DNA of 64,000 bases from the NCBI GenBank assembly GCA_903893805.1, contig CAITNM010000020.1:49239-113238 (forward strand). Direction: 5' to 3'. The position numbers and the translations under genes were made by a program. Positions within the stretch are counted from its first letter, which is position 1, and every line of letters starts with the position of its first letter. Below, piece by piece: positions 1-9,411 of the stretch. The notes under the pieces are model-generated. The model was not told the origin of the DNA. It was given only the letters and a program-made list of their open reading frames with translations, and did no database searches. The stretch comes from an uncultured Alphaproteobacteria bacterium (GTDB lineage: Bacteria > Pseudomonadota > Alphaproteobacteria > Paracaedibacterales > CAITNM01).

Positions 1-816
1 ATTTCCCAGAATGTCTTTCAATGACTGTCCTTTAGCCAAAGCTATTCCCAAGCTGGTATTACGTGACTTTGCGCTAGAGCAAGTTAGTATTAGGTCGCCA
101 ATACCTGCAAGTGTTTGCGTTGTGTCTTTTGATCCACCAAGGGCGCTAATTAACCTGCTTATCTCTGCGCTTGCGCGTGCAATAAGCGTTGCCAAGCAAT
201 TTTGCCCTAACTCTTTCCCCATAACAATTCCAGCTGCAATGGCTACAACGTTTTTTAAGGCTCCTGCTAGTTCAACCCCCACAACATCATTATGTGCATA
301 AATTCTAAATGCCTGATGGCGTAATTGAATGCTTAATTTTTTTGCTAATTCCAAATTTTCAAATGCAAGTGTAGAAGCAGCAGGTAGGCCATTGGCTATT
401 TCATCGGCAAAATTAGGTCCCGACAGTACGCCAACAGGATTAGGTAATGCTGCTTTAAAAAGATTTGATAAAGGCTTTTTGGTATTTAGTTCTAAACCCT
501 TGCTACAAATAATTATTGGGGCAGATGCGGGAATATACGCTTTAACAAGCTCTAATAACTGCAGGCTTTGCTGGACAGGGGTTACCCATAAAATAATGTC
601 CGAATCTGCTATTTCATTTACATCACTAGTAATGAAAAGACTTTGCGGTATAAATGCCCCTGGCAAGTATGCCGAATGTCTTAATGTGCATAATTCATCC
701 ACAAGTTCAGGGCGGCGCCCCCACAAGGTGACATTCATTCCAGAGTTATGGAAACTTATAGCAAGGGCAGTGCCCCATGAACCCGTTCCAATAATCGTAA
801 TTTTTGTATTTTCCAT
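1..816 (-). CDS. gpsA: Glycerol-3-phosphate dehydrogenase [NAD(P)+], partial (C-terminus outside window)
   Basis: Cytosolic enzyme reducing dihydroxyacetone phosphate to sn-glycerol 3-phosphate for phospholipid synthesis. Translating the minus strand from ATG at 816 gives 272 codons open to the window edge. The N-terminus carries the Rossmann dinucleotide motif GTGSWGTALA (about residues 10-19). Further in are LSGPNFADEIANG, of the family's GP(S/N)FA type, and the catalytic-lysine region ELAGALKNVVAIAAG. About 50-60 C-terminal residues should lie beyond base 1. It is divergent from cmk across an 82-bp gap. No strong ribosome site is visible, but the start matches the family N-terminus. Confidence 0.95.
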   Translation of the reverse strand, partial: MENTKITIIGTGSWGTALAISFHNSGMNVTLWGRRPELVDELCTLRHSAYLPGAFIPQSLFITSDVNEIADSDIILWVTPVQQSLQLLELVKAYIPASAPIIICSKGLELNTKKPLSNLFKAALPNPVGVLSGPNFADEIANGLPAASTLAFENLELAKKLSIQLRHQAFRIYAHNDVVGVELAGALKNVVAIAAGIVMGKELGQNCLATLIARASAEISRLISALGGSKDTTQTLAGIGDLILTCSSAKSRNTSLGIALAKGQSLKDILGN

Positions 817-898
817 GAGCGAATTGTGATGAATAAAAAAATAACTTGCAAGTTTTTTTCAAACCAGGTTCCTTAAAAAGAAAAAAGAATAAAATTAT

Positions 899-1555
899 AT
901 GTCATTTTCTGTAGCGATCGACGGGCCTGCAGGTGCAGGAAAAGGCACCATTGCTAGGTATATTAGCGAAAAATTTAATCTTAAACATTTGGATACAGGA
1001 CTTTTATACCGCGAAGCTGCTCGTTTGGTAATTGAAGAAGGAGGCAACACCTTAGATGTAGTGCGTTTAGAAGAAATTGCCCAAAAGGTAGATACGCACC
1101 ATATTACTGAAGAAAATCTTCGTACTGAAGAAGTTGCATCAGTTGCATCGCAGATAGCAGTTGTTCCATCTCTAAGGCGGGTTTTAACGCAGAAAATGCG
1201 TGATTTTTCTAATGATATTACGCTCGCTTATCAAGGAGTTGTGCTTGATGGACGAGATGTTGGTACAGTAATTTTACCTCAGGCAGATGTAAAAATTTAT
1301 GTAACAGCTGATGAGCAGGTGCGTGTTTTAAGGCGCACAAAAGAATTAGAATCAGTAGCTATGCAAACGGTTTTAGAAGGAATTAAAGCCCGAGATGCAC
1401 GAGATGGCAATCGTCAAACTGCCCCCTTACAAATAGCAGATGGTGCAATCATTCTAGATACTACTTTCCTTAGTATTGAAGAGGCTTGTGAGAAAGTCGC
1501 TAAAATCGTAATGCAAGGTATGTCTGACATTCTAGTGAAAACAAAAATCAGCTGA
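899..1555 (+). CDS. cmk: Cytidylate kinase
   Basis: Phosphorylates CMP and dCMP with ATP in pyrimidine nucleotide recycling. The 218-aa protein starts with the P-loop IDGPAGAGKGTIAR, followed by LDTGLLYR (nucleotide-monophosphate site), LDGRDVGTVILP and the C-terminal REARD-like stretch KARDARDGNR, all Cmk signatures at normal spacing. Length is typical. In many alphaproteobacteria rpsA follows cmk. Here a hairpin follows at once and the next gene is on the other strand, so the usual linkage is broken. Confidence 0.95.
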   Translation: MSFSVAIDGPAGAGKGTIARYISEKFNLKHLDTGLLYREAARLVIEEGGNTLDVVRLEEIAQKVDTHHITEENLRTEEVASVASQIAVVPSLRRVLTQKMRDFSNDITLAYQGVVLDGRDVGTVILPQADVKIYVTADEQVRVLRRTKELESVAMQTVLEGIKARDARDGNRQTAPLQIADGAIILDTTFLSIEEACEKVAKIVMQGMSDILVKTKIS

Positions 1556-1597
1556 AAAAGAGCCTTCTTTATAATCTTAAAAAATAGAGGCTCTTTT
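1555..1597. terminator. Hairpin between convergent cmk and the exported-protein gene
   Basis: The arms AAAAGAGCC (1556-1564) and GGCTCTTTT (1589-1597) are perfectly complementary around a 24-nt AT-rich loop. On the plus strand the 3' arm ends in TTTT; on the minus strand the matching arm also ends in TTTT, so it could stop transcription from both sides. The large loop makes it weaker than a classical intrinsic terminator. Confidence 0.6.
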
Positions 1598-1614
1598 ATT
1601 TACCTAGTAAAGTT

Positions 1615-2703
1615 TCATTCAAGTCCTAACATAGCAAGGATAAATTCTCCTGTGCCAACAGTTGCTCTCATGCCAAGCTCAATTGCTCTGTAAATAAATA
1701 ACTTAGGAATCCTTTTCCATATTACACTTGGGTTATCAAGTTCATAGCGTTGTAACGCTCCCATGTACTTACTAGTACGCTCAATAAGACCCATAATGTT
1801 TTCAAAAAGGTCTCTAGAAGCATGATCTGCTGTATTAAATACAATTTCAAGATCTATCATTTGCTGCATCACTTTGTGCAATGAACGATAATCTGTAATA
1901 TCTTGTGGATCTATGTCTTTTATCCAATTTATCACTAAAAATGCATTCACAAAAACATTACAATCGGAACCAATGCAGCTTTGTACACCTAAGTGATGGT
2001 ACTTAATTGGATCTGTAGGGCTTAACTGTATCCCAAGTTTTGTAAACCAATTATCGGGACCATCCATGGTAAAACATTGTGTTATTCTTCTATCATCTTT
2101 TTTCCTATCTCTATTTTTTAAACTATCAAAGATATTGAAAAAGACGTTAATGTCTGCGCCTGATCTACGACATTCTAATTTTAAGTATTCAACGTGCCCC
2201 CCAAAATATTCTGTAAAAATTGGCGCGTAAATAATAACATTTTGTATATCCGCGCTAGAAAATGCATGGCTGATGAGATGAGCATATAGATTGTTTGTAG
2301 AATTAGGATTTTGTAATGAATACCCTGTGCTATAAATAATTCTCAGTTCTGATGGTACTTCTTTATGAACAAGGTAATTAGTGATATTGTGTTCAATTTC
2401 AATCACTATGTGTGATTCGCTAAGTTTTTCTTGAAAAGACCGAATTTCACATCCTTCTCGAGTCATGCATAATTTTTCTAAGCGATCTATATTTGTGAAG
2501 CACCCTCCAAAAAGAGTAAAATCAAGATATTCTTTGCCTGTTACTGATTGTCCTGCAGCTTGTTGGATGTAATTAAGATGTTCTTGTAATTCGTCTTCGC
2601 TTCCTGAAGCTTTAAAAACTATAAAGAATAAGATTAAACAAAACGTTTTTCTGATTTTCATGAAAGTTACCAAATGTAGCAATATAATATATATATGTTT
2701 CAA
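1615..2703 (-). CDS. Exported protein of unknown function with YopJ/clan-CE-like H-D-Q-C residues
   Basis: No confident family assignment. The 362-aa reading has a hydrophobic N-terminus. An internal ATG at residue 15 (position 2661) would give a cleaner signal peptide ending near KASGS. Residues 166-260 contain GGH170VEYLKLE, NIFD193S and Q241SCIGSDC248NVF. The order His, acidic, Gln, Cys with a hydrophobic strand before the acid and SDC before a helix resembles the catalytic layout of clan CE (YopJ acetyltransferases, Ulp1 proteases). Spacing is looser than in those families: His-Asp 23, and Gln at -7 rather than -6 from Cys. YopJ proteins normally lack Sec signals, so this is a hypothesis. 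It stands alone between a terminator and rlmN. Confidence 0.7.
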   Translation of the reverse strand: MKHIYIILLHLVTFMKIRKTFCLILFFIVFKASGSEDELQEHLNYIQQAAGQSVTGKEYLDFTLFGGCFTNIDRLEKLCMTREGCEIRSFQEKLSESHIVIEIEHNITNYLVHKEVPSELRIIYSTGYSLQNPNSTNNLYAHLISHAFSSADIQNVIIYAPIFTEYFGGHVEYLKLECRRSGADINVFFNIFDSLKNRDRKKDDRRITQCFTMDGPDNWFTKLGIQLSPTDPIKYHHLGVQSCIGSDCNVFVNAFLVINWIKDIDPQDITDYRSLHKVMQQMIDLEIVFNTADHASRDLFENIMGLIERTSKYMGALQRYELDNPSVIWKRIPKLFIYRAIELGMRATVGTGEFILAMLGLE

Positions 2704-2864
2704 AAATATAAATTACAAGGGTAATGTTAGCTACTATCAGGGTATGAAAGCGAACCAGACAGCGTTATTGTAACTCGTTAATCTGAAGATAGAAATTACA
2801 TCCTGTGGGCATAAGTCAGCTTTTAAAGCTTGTTTATCAAAAAAATAATCCCTATATCTAGTCC

Positions 2865-3965
2865 ATGACAAAAATAAATATTATTGGCCAAGGCCGCGAA
2901 GCACTCACATCCCAATTTTCTGAATTGGGACTGCCATCATTTCGTGTGCAGCAAGTGTGGAACTGGCTGTATTATCATGGGGTTCGTAGCTTCGATGCTA
3001 TGAACAACTTATCGGCTGAAGGGCGTGCTAAGCTTAGTGATATTTACTCTATTGAGCGTCCTACGGTTTCTCAAGCGCAAGCATCGGTCGATGGTACTCA
3101 AAAATGGTTATTGCGCTTTCCTGATGGTCAAGAAGCAGAAACGGTGCATATTCCTGAGGTTGACCGCGGTACTTTATGCATTTCTTCTCAAGTTGGGTGT
3201 ACGCTAACTTGTTCATTCTGTCATACGGGTACACAAGTATTAGTACGCAATCTAACTTCTGCTGAAATTGTAGGTCAGGTTATGGTGGCGCGCGATGTGT
3301 TTCATGAATGGCCAACTCCTATTGGTAACCGTCATGTAAGCAATGTTGTGTTTATGGGGATGGGTGAACCTTTATACAATTACGATAATGTCGCAACTGC
3401 GATTAAAATACTGACAGATGAAAAAGGTCTAAGTCTATCAAAGCGCAAAATCACGCTATCTACCTCTGGAATAGTTCCCATGATAGAGCGTTGCGGTAAT
3501 GAACTAGGTGTTAGCTTAGCAATTTCCCTGCATGCAGTGACCGATGAACTGCGTAATGAACTGGTGCCTATTAATAAAAAATACCCATTAAAAGAACTTT
3601 TAGAAGCTTGCAGAAATTACCCGAATGTTAGTAACGCACGTCGCATAACCTTTGAATACGTTATGTTAAAAGGAGTTAATGATTCAGTAGCAGAAGCCAG
3701 AAAGCTTGTGCAGTTGATTCGCGGTATTCCTGCAAAAATCAATTTAATTCCTTTTAACCCATGGCCTGGCAGCCCTTATGAATGCTCAACTCCACAAGCA
3801 ATTTCTGCATTTGCAGAAGTTGTGTATAGGGCTGGGTATGCATCAGCAGTACGAACCCCGCGTGGGCGCGATATTTTGGCGGCCTGCGGACAGCTGAAAT
3901 CCGAAAGTGTCCGTCAGCGCAAATCTAAATGTTCAGAAATATCATCAGAAGAAACAGCTGCCTAG
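2865..3965 (+). CDS. rlmN: Dual-specificity 23S rRNA/tRNA adenine-C2 methyltransferase RlmN
   Basis: Radical-SAM enzyme that methylates A2503 of 23S rRNA and A37 of some tRNAs. The 366-aa protein shows the N-terminal helical region [11 protein letters not shown], the radical-SAM cluster CTLTCSFC (CxxxCxxC), [13 protein letters not shown] (SAM binding), [17 protein letters not shown] and the C-terminal [15 protein letters not shown] with the methyl-carrying cysteine. All key cysteines are present. ATG at 2865 gives the expected N-terminus. A 161-bp gap precedes it with no other gene visible. Confidence 0.96.
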   Translation: MTKINIIGQGREALTSQFSELGLPSFRVQQVWNWLYYHGVRSFDAMNNLSAEGRAKLSDIYSIERPTVSQAQASVDGTQKWLLRFPDGQEAETVHIPEVDRGTLCISSQVGCTLTCSFCHTGTQVLVRNLTSAEIVGQVMVARDVFHEWPTPIGNRHVSNVVFMGMGEPLYNYDNVATAIKILTDEKGLSLSKRKITLSTSGIVPMIERCGNELGVSLAISLHAVTDELRNELVPINKKYPLKELLEACRNYPNVSNARRITFEYVMLKGVNDSVAEARKLVQLIRGIPAKINLIPFNPWPGSPYECSTPQAISAFAEVVYRAGYASAVRTPRGRDILAACGQLKSESVRQRKSKCSEISSEETAA

Positions 3966-4006
3966 CCATTTTTTAGATTATGAGGTATAAATCCTAAAAA
4001 TATAAC

Positions 4007-4912
4007 TCACACTCCATAGTACCTCCGCTTTTTGTACTCCACTCGTATTAGCCATCCATAGCTTAGCAAAATAACCCCTCCGCCTATTAAGGTAGTTAAA
4101 GGAGGAATTTCAGCAAAGAACAATACACCGGTAAAAATACTGGCTGGGAAGCGCGCATATTTAAAGGGGGCTAAAAAGCTAGTGTGGGCGTACGTGTATG
4201 CTTCAATTAAGCACACCTGGGTAACCACATAGCTGCACCCAATAACTGCTAATTTTGGTGCATTATTAAACGCGGGCCAAATCCAGGGGGTGTGTATTTG
4301 GCTTAATAAAGCGAAGAATGCCATGAACCCCAAAAGGTAAATGAGGGTGGTTTGCGAAGAATCGTCCTGGCTTAAGCGCTTTACAAATAAGGAAGATGCT
4401 GAAAAAAACACGGCTGATAAAAGTGGCAAAAATGCGTAATAACTAAAGATTTTTTGACTAGGGTGTAAAATTAACAGCACACCAGTAAAGCCAACAATAA
4501 TGGCAATCCACGCTTTTCGGTGAAATTTCTCTTTAAAAAACAGCATTCCACCCAGGCTTGTGAAAAATGCACTGGTAATTGATAACGCAGATGATTCTGC
4601 CAAAGGTAGGCACTGAACAGCACTAATCCAGGCCCAATTGCCCAAAGCTCCACAGGCTCCTTTTAGGCTATGAATCTGTAAAATATCAGTTTTTAAAAAT
4701 GAGAAAAAGCTTTGCCTGTATACAATCAACAGTAGTAATAGTCCCATTAAGCATTTAAAAAACAAAATTTCCATTGGTGGTAGATCTTTTGAAATGCTAT
4801 GGGTGGTGCCATTGGTTGTAGCTGATGCAGCGGTGGACAATACAATTAACAATCCACCGTAGACGTTATCTGAAAAAAATTTTCGGCAAAAACCGTGGAA
4901 GGTGTTATTCAT
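4007..4912 (-). CDS. EamA/DMT-family transporter
   Basis: Inner-membrane protein of the drug/metabolite transporter superfamily with about ten hydrophobic segments in two EamA halves; substrate unknown. Characteristic elements are LSITSAFFTSLGGMLFFKEK in the first half and FKYARFPASIFTGVLFF in the second. The reading could start 12 codons further up at 4948. ATG at 4912 is preferred because it overlaps the last codons of the upstream MFS gene by 8 bp (GAAAATGAATAA), a typical translational-coupling arrangement. The two transporters probably form one operon. Confidence 0.85.
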   Translation of the reverse strand: MNNTFHGFCRKFFSDNVYGGLLIVLSTAASATTNGTTHSISKDLPPMEILFFKCLMGLLLLLIVYRQSFFSFLKTDILQIHSLKGACGALGNWAWISAVQCLPLAESSALSITSAFFTSLGGMLFFKEKFHRKAWIAIIVGFTGVLLILHPSQKIFSYYAFLPLLSAVFFSASSLFVKRLSQDDSSQTTLIYLLGFMAFFALLSQIHTPWIWPAFNNAPKLAVIGCSYVVTQVCLIEAYTYAHTSFLAPFKYARFPASIFTGVLFFAEIPPLTTLIGGGVILLSYGWLIRVEYKKRRYYGV

Positions 4913-6068
4913 TTTCCTGCGATAATTTATAAAAATACACCCCAGCAAGGCTTGTGAAGATTAAGCCGCCGTAAAAAGCACCACCAGTTATATGTTCTGC
5001 CAAAAATCCTGCAATTGTATTTCCAAGTAATACAGCTACGGCGGTTACAAGGTAATACATAGCGAACGCCGTGCCACGCAAATGGGGTAGGGTGTTTTCA
5101 GCAACAAGAGTTGAAAGCATTCCATGGGTCATTCCCATATGCAAGCCGCATAGCATAAAGCCCGCAATAATCCACCACTTATTAGGCGCAATAATCATAA
5201 TGACGTTTGCAACTACCAGCACCAATAACCCAAAGAACAAAACGCGTATACGGTTAGTGCGATCTGCTATTTTTCCTACAGGCCACGCTGTGTTGGCGCA
5301 TACTATGTTGTAACAAACAAACAGCAGCGGTATGAGTGCCACTGACCATCCGAAATCTTTCGCGCGTATATTTAGAAAAGCCTCACTAAATCGTGCCTGC
5401 ATTAAGATAAAAATGCCTCCTAAAATTTGCCAATATCGTTTGGGCAAATGGCGCACTTCTGACCAGTGCCAGGCAGCTTGTTCTTTAATAGCTTTGTTAT
5501 CATATACAAACTTGTAAAGCACGATCAGCGCGCAAATGCCAGGAATTATAGAGCACCAAAATACTATGCGGTAGCTTTCAGTTAGTGCATATAAGCCAGA
5601 AGCTAAAGCTCCACCAACCACAAGCCCGGTTGTTTCCATGGTGTAGCGCATGCCATATGAAGTGCCTTGGCGTGATTTCGGGCTAATGTCGGCAATTAAT
5701 GCATCAGATGGGGCTGAGCGAACGCCTTTGCTAATGCGGTCAAGGGTTCTTGCCCAAAAAATAGACCAAACCCCAGAAGATAAGGCAAACAATGGTTTTA
5801 CCATTATTGTGCCAATTGTACCTGCGATAATAAGTGACCGTCTGGTTTTGAAAACATCGCTTAAAACCCCTGAGAAAACCTTGCTCATAAAAGCCATGAA
5901 TATGGCAATTCCTTCAATGAATCCTAAGGTCGTTTTAGAAACATGAAGCTCTTCTGTTAAAAAAAATGGAAGCAGTGAAAACACCATTAAGGATGCCATG
6001 CTCCATAAAAATGTTACCCAGCATATAGCCCATAGAGCTTTTTTTTCTTCACAAGGGAGAGTTTGCAA
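4905..6068 (-). CDS. MFS transporter
   Basis: Major facilitator, 387 aa, about twelve membrane segments, substrate unknown. The loop VLSDVFKTRRSLI matches the MFS motif A after helix 2. RTLDRISKGVRSAPSDALIAD is a conserved loop after helix 4 seen in a widespread bacterial MFS subgroup. The start is TTG at 6068, just after an in-frame TAG. A GAGG ribosome site six bases upstream (TGAGGCAGTAGTTG) supports this uncommon start, and the next in-frame ATG would remove part of helix 1. It overlaps the downstream EamA gene. Confidence 0.85.
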   Translation of the reverse strand: MQTLPCEEKKALWAICWVTFLWSMASLMVFSLLPFFLTEELHVSKTTLGFIEGIAIFMAFMSKVFSGVLSDVFKTRRSLIIAGTIGTIMVKPLFALSSGVWSIFWARTLDRISKGVRSAPSDALIADISPKSRQGTSYGMRYTMETTGLVVGGALASGLYALTESYRIVFWCSIIPGICALIVLYKFVYDNKAIKEQAAWHWSEVRHLPKRYWQILGGIFILMQARFSEAFLNIRAKDFGWSVALIPLLFVCYNIVCANTAWPVGKIADRTNRIRVLFFGLLVLVVANVIMIIAPNKWWIIAGFMLCGLHMGMTHGMLSTLVAENTLPHLRGTAFAMYYLVTAVAVLLGNTIAGFLAEHITGGAFYGGLIFTSLAGVYFYKLSQENE

Positions 6069-6152
6069 CTACTGCCTCAGTACTTAATTTCTCCACATCA
6101 TAAGGGATTTGAATGTGTTTGGCAAAATATGATCTGCTAATACCAAAGTGTT

Positions 6153-6908
6153 TTATTTTAGTGAGAGAGCAGATGCGGAGCTTGTGCGAGATCTTGATGG
6201 AGTGGAAAATTTGTATGGCTCTAAGCAGATCAAGAACAATGCCCCGCACTCAGATGTAAGTGACTCTGTCTCATCTAATTCTTCCGTGTCAGCTTTTTCT
6301 TCTGTTCTTTTTTTTGGAAAAAAGACTTTTTGCACAATTTTTTCTATATCTTTTAAATCTAAGTTGTCCTTTGCTGCTTCAAGCAGTTCTCTGAAACTAA
6401 GTATAGTTGCATTACTAGCTGCCTCATCTACGTTTACTCCTACGTACCCATTAAGCAGATCAGTAATTACAGACGTGTAAATATCTAATTGCTGTTCTCT
6501 CTCTGATTTAAACATATTAAACCACTCAAGAATCTTATTTTTTGTTGAGAGATTTTTTTCTAAATTAACATAATTTTGTATTTTTTCTAAGAATGAAGAG
6601 TCCTTAAAACAAGCGCTTTTTAGTATAGAAAAAAGCTCTTCTTTTAGTGTATTCGTATCTGTAGCTTTTGAACCTGCGACTCTTTTTTTGAAGTCTTTTA
6701 TGAGGATTTCGTAGTGAGGTAATTCATAAGCTATGTATATTGGCTTTGTTTTTTGAGGTGCCAATACAGATGGTGATGATATAGTCCTTGATCTTACAGA
6801 GGAAGGGCTGCCTGGGACGGCATCGCCACTTCCTTGGGAGATTCTTCTGTGGCTTCTAAATACCCAATCAACAATCCGCTTAACACCACAATTATATTTT
6901 TCATTCAC
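6153..6908 (-). CDS. Hypothetical protein, Ser/Thr-rich ends
   Basis: Not recognised. It has 251 aa, no signal peptide and no membrane segment. Residues 22-50 and the last 25 residues are rich in Ser, Thr, Pro and Arg and look disordered. The middle (about 60-205) is predicted helical with Lys/Glu-rich stretches. It starts 12 bp after the stop of the exported gene 6921-7799, so the two are probably co-transcribed. A shorter plus-strand frame covers part of it (6148-6480), but the minus-strand frame is longer, has an AGGG-type site before the ATG and fits the operon. Confidence 0.6.
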   Translation of the reverse strand: MNEKYNCGVKRIVDWVFRSHRRISQGSGDAVPGSPSSVRSRTISSPSVLAPQKTKPIYIAYELPHYEILIKDFKKRVAGSKATDTNTLKEELFSILKSACFKDSSFLEKIQNYVNLEKNLSTKNKILEWFNMFKSEREQQLDIYTSVITDLLNGYVGVNVDEAASNATILSFRELLEAAKDNLDLKDIEKIVQKVFFPKKRTEEKADTEELDETESLTSECGALFLICLEPYKFSTPSRSRTSSASALSLK

Positions 6909-6920
6909 CCTATCTCTAAC

Positions 6921-7799
6921 TTATAAACTTGGCGTTTCTTTACGCGTTGCAATCAAAATATTGGTTGGAACTTTCTTACAACCATAACCAAAACAAATAT
7001 CCAAAACGGGATTATTTAGCTCTTCACTGTATTTTCTGAAATCTTGTTGCTCAAATCCTCCTGGGAATTTATAAGGCATCAAGTACTGACCATGCAGGCT
7101 CAAATTAAAATGATCTTTCAAATAATCATATGGAATACCAGTACTATCCTGCACGAAAGTTTTTGCATTTTCCAGCATGAAATTTCTAAACGTTGAAAAA
7201 GGTTTTTGATGTGGTAAGTATGATGCGGCCTTAAAAAGAACAACATCAAATGGTTTTAATGTTTCCAAAAATTCAAGATTAATTTGTTCGTTATTAAGTC
7301 CAGCCTTATAGTAGCGAATTGTGCGTGCTTTACCACTGTAGGTAAATTTTATCTGCACAGCATTTTCTCTTCCATCAATTGGTTGAACAGTAATGTTCGT
7401 AGCTTCAAGGTTTTCAAGCTGCTTTAATATCAGGTCTGCTACGTTTCGAAGTCCAGCTGCCATGTCGATTGTGCGAAAAAAGCTACTTCTATAAAGCGAC
7501 GACAAATTATTTAACGCATCCTTATCCAGTTCAACGGGTGCATCTACAGGTTTTACTGGCTCAAGACCCATTAAAGTTAATACTTCAAAATTAGGAAACA
7601 GCAAAAGTGGATATGTAATATCAGGCCCACCAAAGGGATAAAATACATGTAATCCAACATTTTGGAGATACTTATTTCCAAAATCAATTAAATACTGCTG
7701 TTGTTTATCTTTGAATCTTTCAAACAGAGGTCCTGCAAAAACAGTATTGGTACCTACTGCAAAAAAATATACACATAATAAAAAATATTTCAGTTTCAT
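6921..7799 (-). CDS. Exported protein of an uncharacterised family
   Basis: The 292-aa protein has a clear Sec signal (MKLKYFLLCVYFFAVGTNTV, cleavage likely after VFA). The mature part contains VFYPFGGPDITYPLLLFP followed by LMGLEPV, and later LFKAASYLPHQKPFSTFRNF, QDSTGIPYDYL and an ending LDICFGYGC...NILIATR. I recall the same order of blocks (YPFSGPD, GLEPVG, KSASYLLH, DDSGIP, GIGYRW) from an uncharacterised exported family in unrelated bacteria. No enzymatic function is known to me. It heads a probable two-gene operon with the gene at 6153-6908. Confidence 0.75.
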   Translation of the reverse strand: MKLKYFLLCVYFFAVGTNTVFAGPLFERFKDKQQQYLIDFGNKYLQNVGLHVFYPFGGPDITYPLLLFPNFEVLTLMGLEPVKPVDAPVELDKDALNNLSSLYRSSFFRTIDMAAGLRNVADLILKQLENLEATNITVQPIDGRENAVQIKFTYSGKARTIRYYKAGLNNEQINLEFLETLKPFDVVLFKAASYLPHQKPFSTFRNFMLENAKTFVQDSTGIPYDYLKDHFNLSLHGQYLMPYKFPGGFEQQDFRKYSEELNNPVLDICFGYGCKKVPTNILIATRKETPSL

Positions 7800-7952
7800 A
7801 AAAATTATTTCAAAATTTCCCTTATTTTATTTTAACCTTTAAAGAGTTAAAAACTTTTTAACAAGAACGGACAATTTTGTAAAATCATTTCGAACCGTTG
7901 TTTACAAGCGTTCTTGAATTTATGGCAAATTTGTGGCCTATTTGCAATCAGA

Positions 7953-8042
7953 GGAGAGGTGCCAGAGTGGTTGAATGGGACGGTCTCGAAAACCGTTGTG
8001 CGCTCACGCGTTCCGTGGGTTCGAATCCCACTCTCTCCGCCA
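7953..8042 (+). tRNA. tRNA-Ser (anticodon CGA)
   Basis: The 90-nt cloverleaf has acceptor arm GGAGAGG pairing with TCTCTCC (one G-U), discriminator G and encoded CCA. The anticodon stem ACGGT/ACCGT encloses loop CTCGAAA, giving anticodon CGA at 7987-7989 for UCG codons. A long class-II variable arm follows (GTGCGCTCACGC region), as expected for serine. The T arm is GTGGG-TTCGAAT-CCCAC. It lies alone between an exported-protein gene and mtaB. Confidence 0.97.
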
Positions 8043-8148
8043 GTTCGTTGTTAGTGTAAGCCACATTTAGTATATTCACCCAATAAAATTCCCAATTTTT
8101 TTGCTAGTCGTGCTATATTTGGGGCACTTTTAATAGATAGCTTTGAAA

Positions 8149-9411
8149 ATGTCATCTTTGAATCAAGTCATTACACTTGGTTGTCGTTTGAATACTTATG
8201 AATCAAAAGTAATTCAAGACTTAGCCTCTCAAGCGGGGGTGGATAATACTGTGTTCATTAATACTTGCGCCGTTACAGCAGAAGCTGAACGCCAAGCACG
8301 TCAAACAATTCGCAAAATTCATCGCGCGAATCCTTCTGCCCAAATTGTTGTAACGGGTTGTAGTGCTCAGATTAACCCATCTCAATACCAACAAATGCCA
8401 GAAGTTTCCAAGGTTATTGGCAATGAAGAGAAAATGCAGCTAAACACCTACATGAATCTTCACAGTGCAGACAAAGTTGTAGTTAGTGACATCATGGAAG
8501 TCAAAGAAACTGCTGCTCATTTGGTATCAGGGTTTGATGGAAAAGCACGAGCTCTTGTGCAAGTTCAAAATGGCTGTGATCACCGCTGCACCTTTTGTAC
8601 CATTCCCTATGGTCGTGGAAATTCTAGAAGTGTTGCTATTGGTGAAATTGTCGCGCAAATTCGCAATCTTTTAGAAAATAGTTATCAAGAAATTGTCTTC
8701 ACTGGTGTTGATATTACAGCTTATGGTGCTGATCTACCCGGGCAGCCAACCCTTGGCCAAATGATTCGCCGCGTTCTGGCACTTATTCCTGAATTAAAAC
8801 GTCTTCGTTTATCATCTCTTGATCCTGTGGAAATTGACGAAGACTTATGGCGGCTCATAGGTGATGAACCAAAACTTATGCCACATTTACACCTTAGCTT
8901 ACAAGCAGGTGATAACATGATTTTAAAACGCATGAAGCGACGCCATTTACGTGAAGATGCTATTGCCTTTAGTAACCGTGCAAAAATGCTGCGTCCAGAC
9001 GTTGTCTTTGGAGCCGATTTAATTGCAGGTTTTCCTACAGAAACAGATGAAATGTTTGAAAATTCACGCCGTATTGTTGATGAGTGTGATTTAACCTATC
9101 TGCATGTATTTCCTTATTCACCCCGTCCGGGAACTCCTGCAGCACGCATGCCGCAGCTATCTGGTGGTATTATTAAGGAACGAGCACGTCAACTTCGCGA
9201 GGAAGGTGATATGGCACAAAAACGTACCTTTGGGCGGTTTATAGGTCAAATTGTAAATGTGTTGGTTGAAGAATCTGAAGATGGCATCATAAAAGGCAAA
9301 ACAGATCACTTTGCTCCCATCCAAATTCCAGGATCTGCCAGCATTGCCTCGGTTATCCCCGTTAAAATTGTGGAAAATACTAATCAGCACCTTCTCGGAC
9401 AACTACTGTGA
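8149..9411 (+). CDS. mtaB: tRNA t6A37 methylthiotransferase MtaB
   Basis: Radical-SAM methylthiotransferase converting t6A37 to ms2t6A in ANN-decoding tRNAs. The N-terminal MTTase domain starts ITLGCRLNTYES, a hallmark of MtaB rather than MiaB (GCQMN), with further cluster ligands in NTCAVT and GCSAQ. The radical-SAM motif is CDHRCTFC. LSSLDPVEID, SLQAGDN and GFPTETDE follow. A frame start at TTG 8143 exists, but ATG 8149 two codons later is preferred. The stop overlaps the ftsY start by four bases, so the two genes are translationally coupled. Confidence 0.92.
   Translation: MSSLNQVITLGCRLNTYESKVIQDLASQAGVDNTVFINTCAVTAEAERQARQTIRKIHRANPSAQIVVTGCSAQINPSQYQQMPEVSKVIGNEEKMQLNTYMNLHSADKVVVSDIMEVKETAAHLVSGFDGKARALVQVQNGCDHRCTFCTIPYGRGNSRSVAIGEIVAQIRNLLENSYQEIVFTGVDITAYGADLPGQPTLGQMIRRVLALIPELKRLRLSSLDPVEIDEDLWRLIGDEPKLMPHLHLSLQAGDNMILKRMKRRHLREDAIAFSNRAKMLRPDVVFGADLIAGFPTETDEMFENSRRIVDECDLTYLHVFPYSPRPGTPAARMPQLSGGIIKERARQLREEGDMAQKRTFGRFIGQIVNVLVEESEDGIIKGKTDHFAPIQIPGSASIASVIPVKIVENTNQHLLGQLL

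Noticed and set aside
11..829. Two plus-strand open frames (96 and 166 aa) at the window start
   Set aside because: Both are antisense to gpsA, which translates cleanly on the minus strand from 816 to the edge.
6049..6249. 66-aa minus-strand frame bridging the MFS start and the upstream gene
   Set aside because: Overlaps both better-supported genes out of frame and has no signature.
6148..6480. 110-aa plus-strand frame, Ser/Phe-rich
   Set aside because: Opposite the 251-aa minus-strand gene, which fits the operon; Ser-rich composition is expected for antisense of Glu/Lys/Thr codons.
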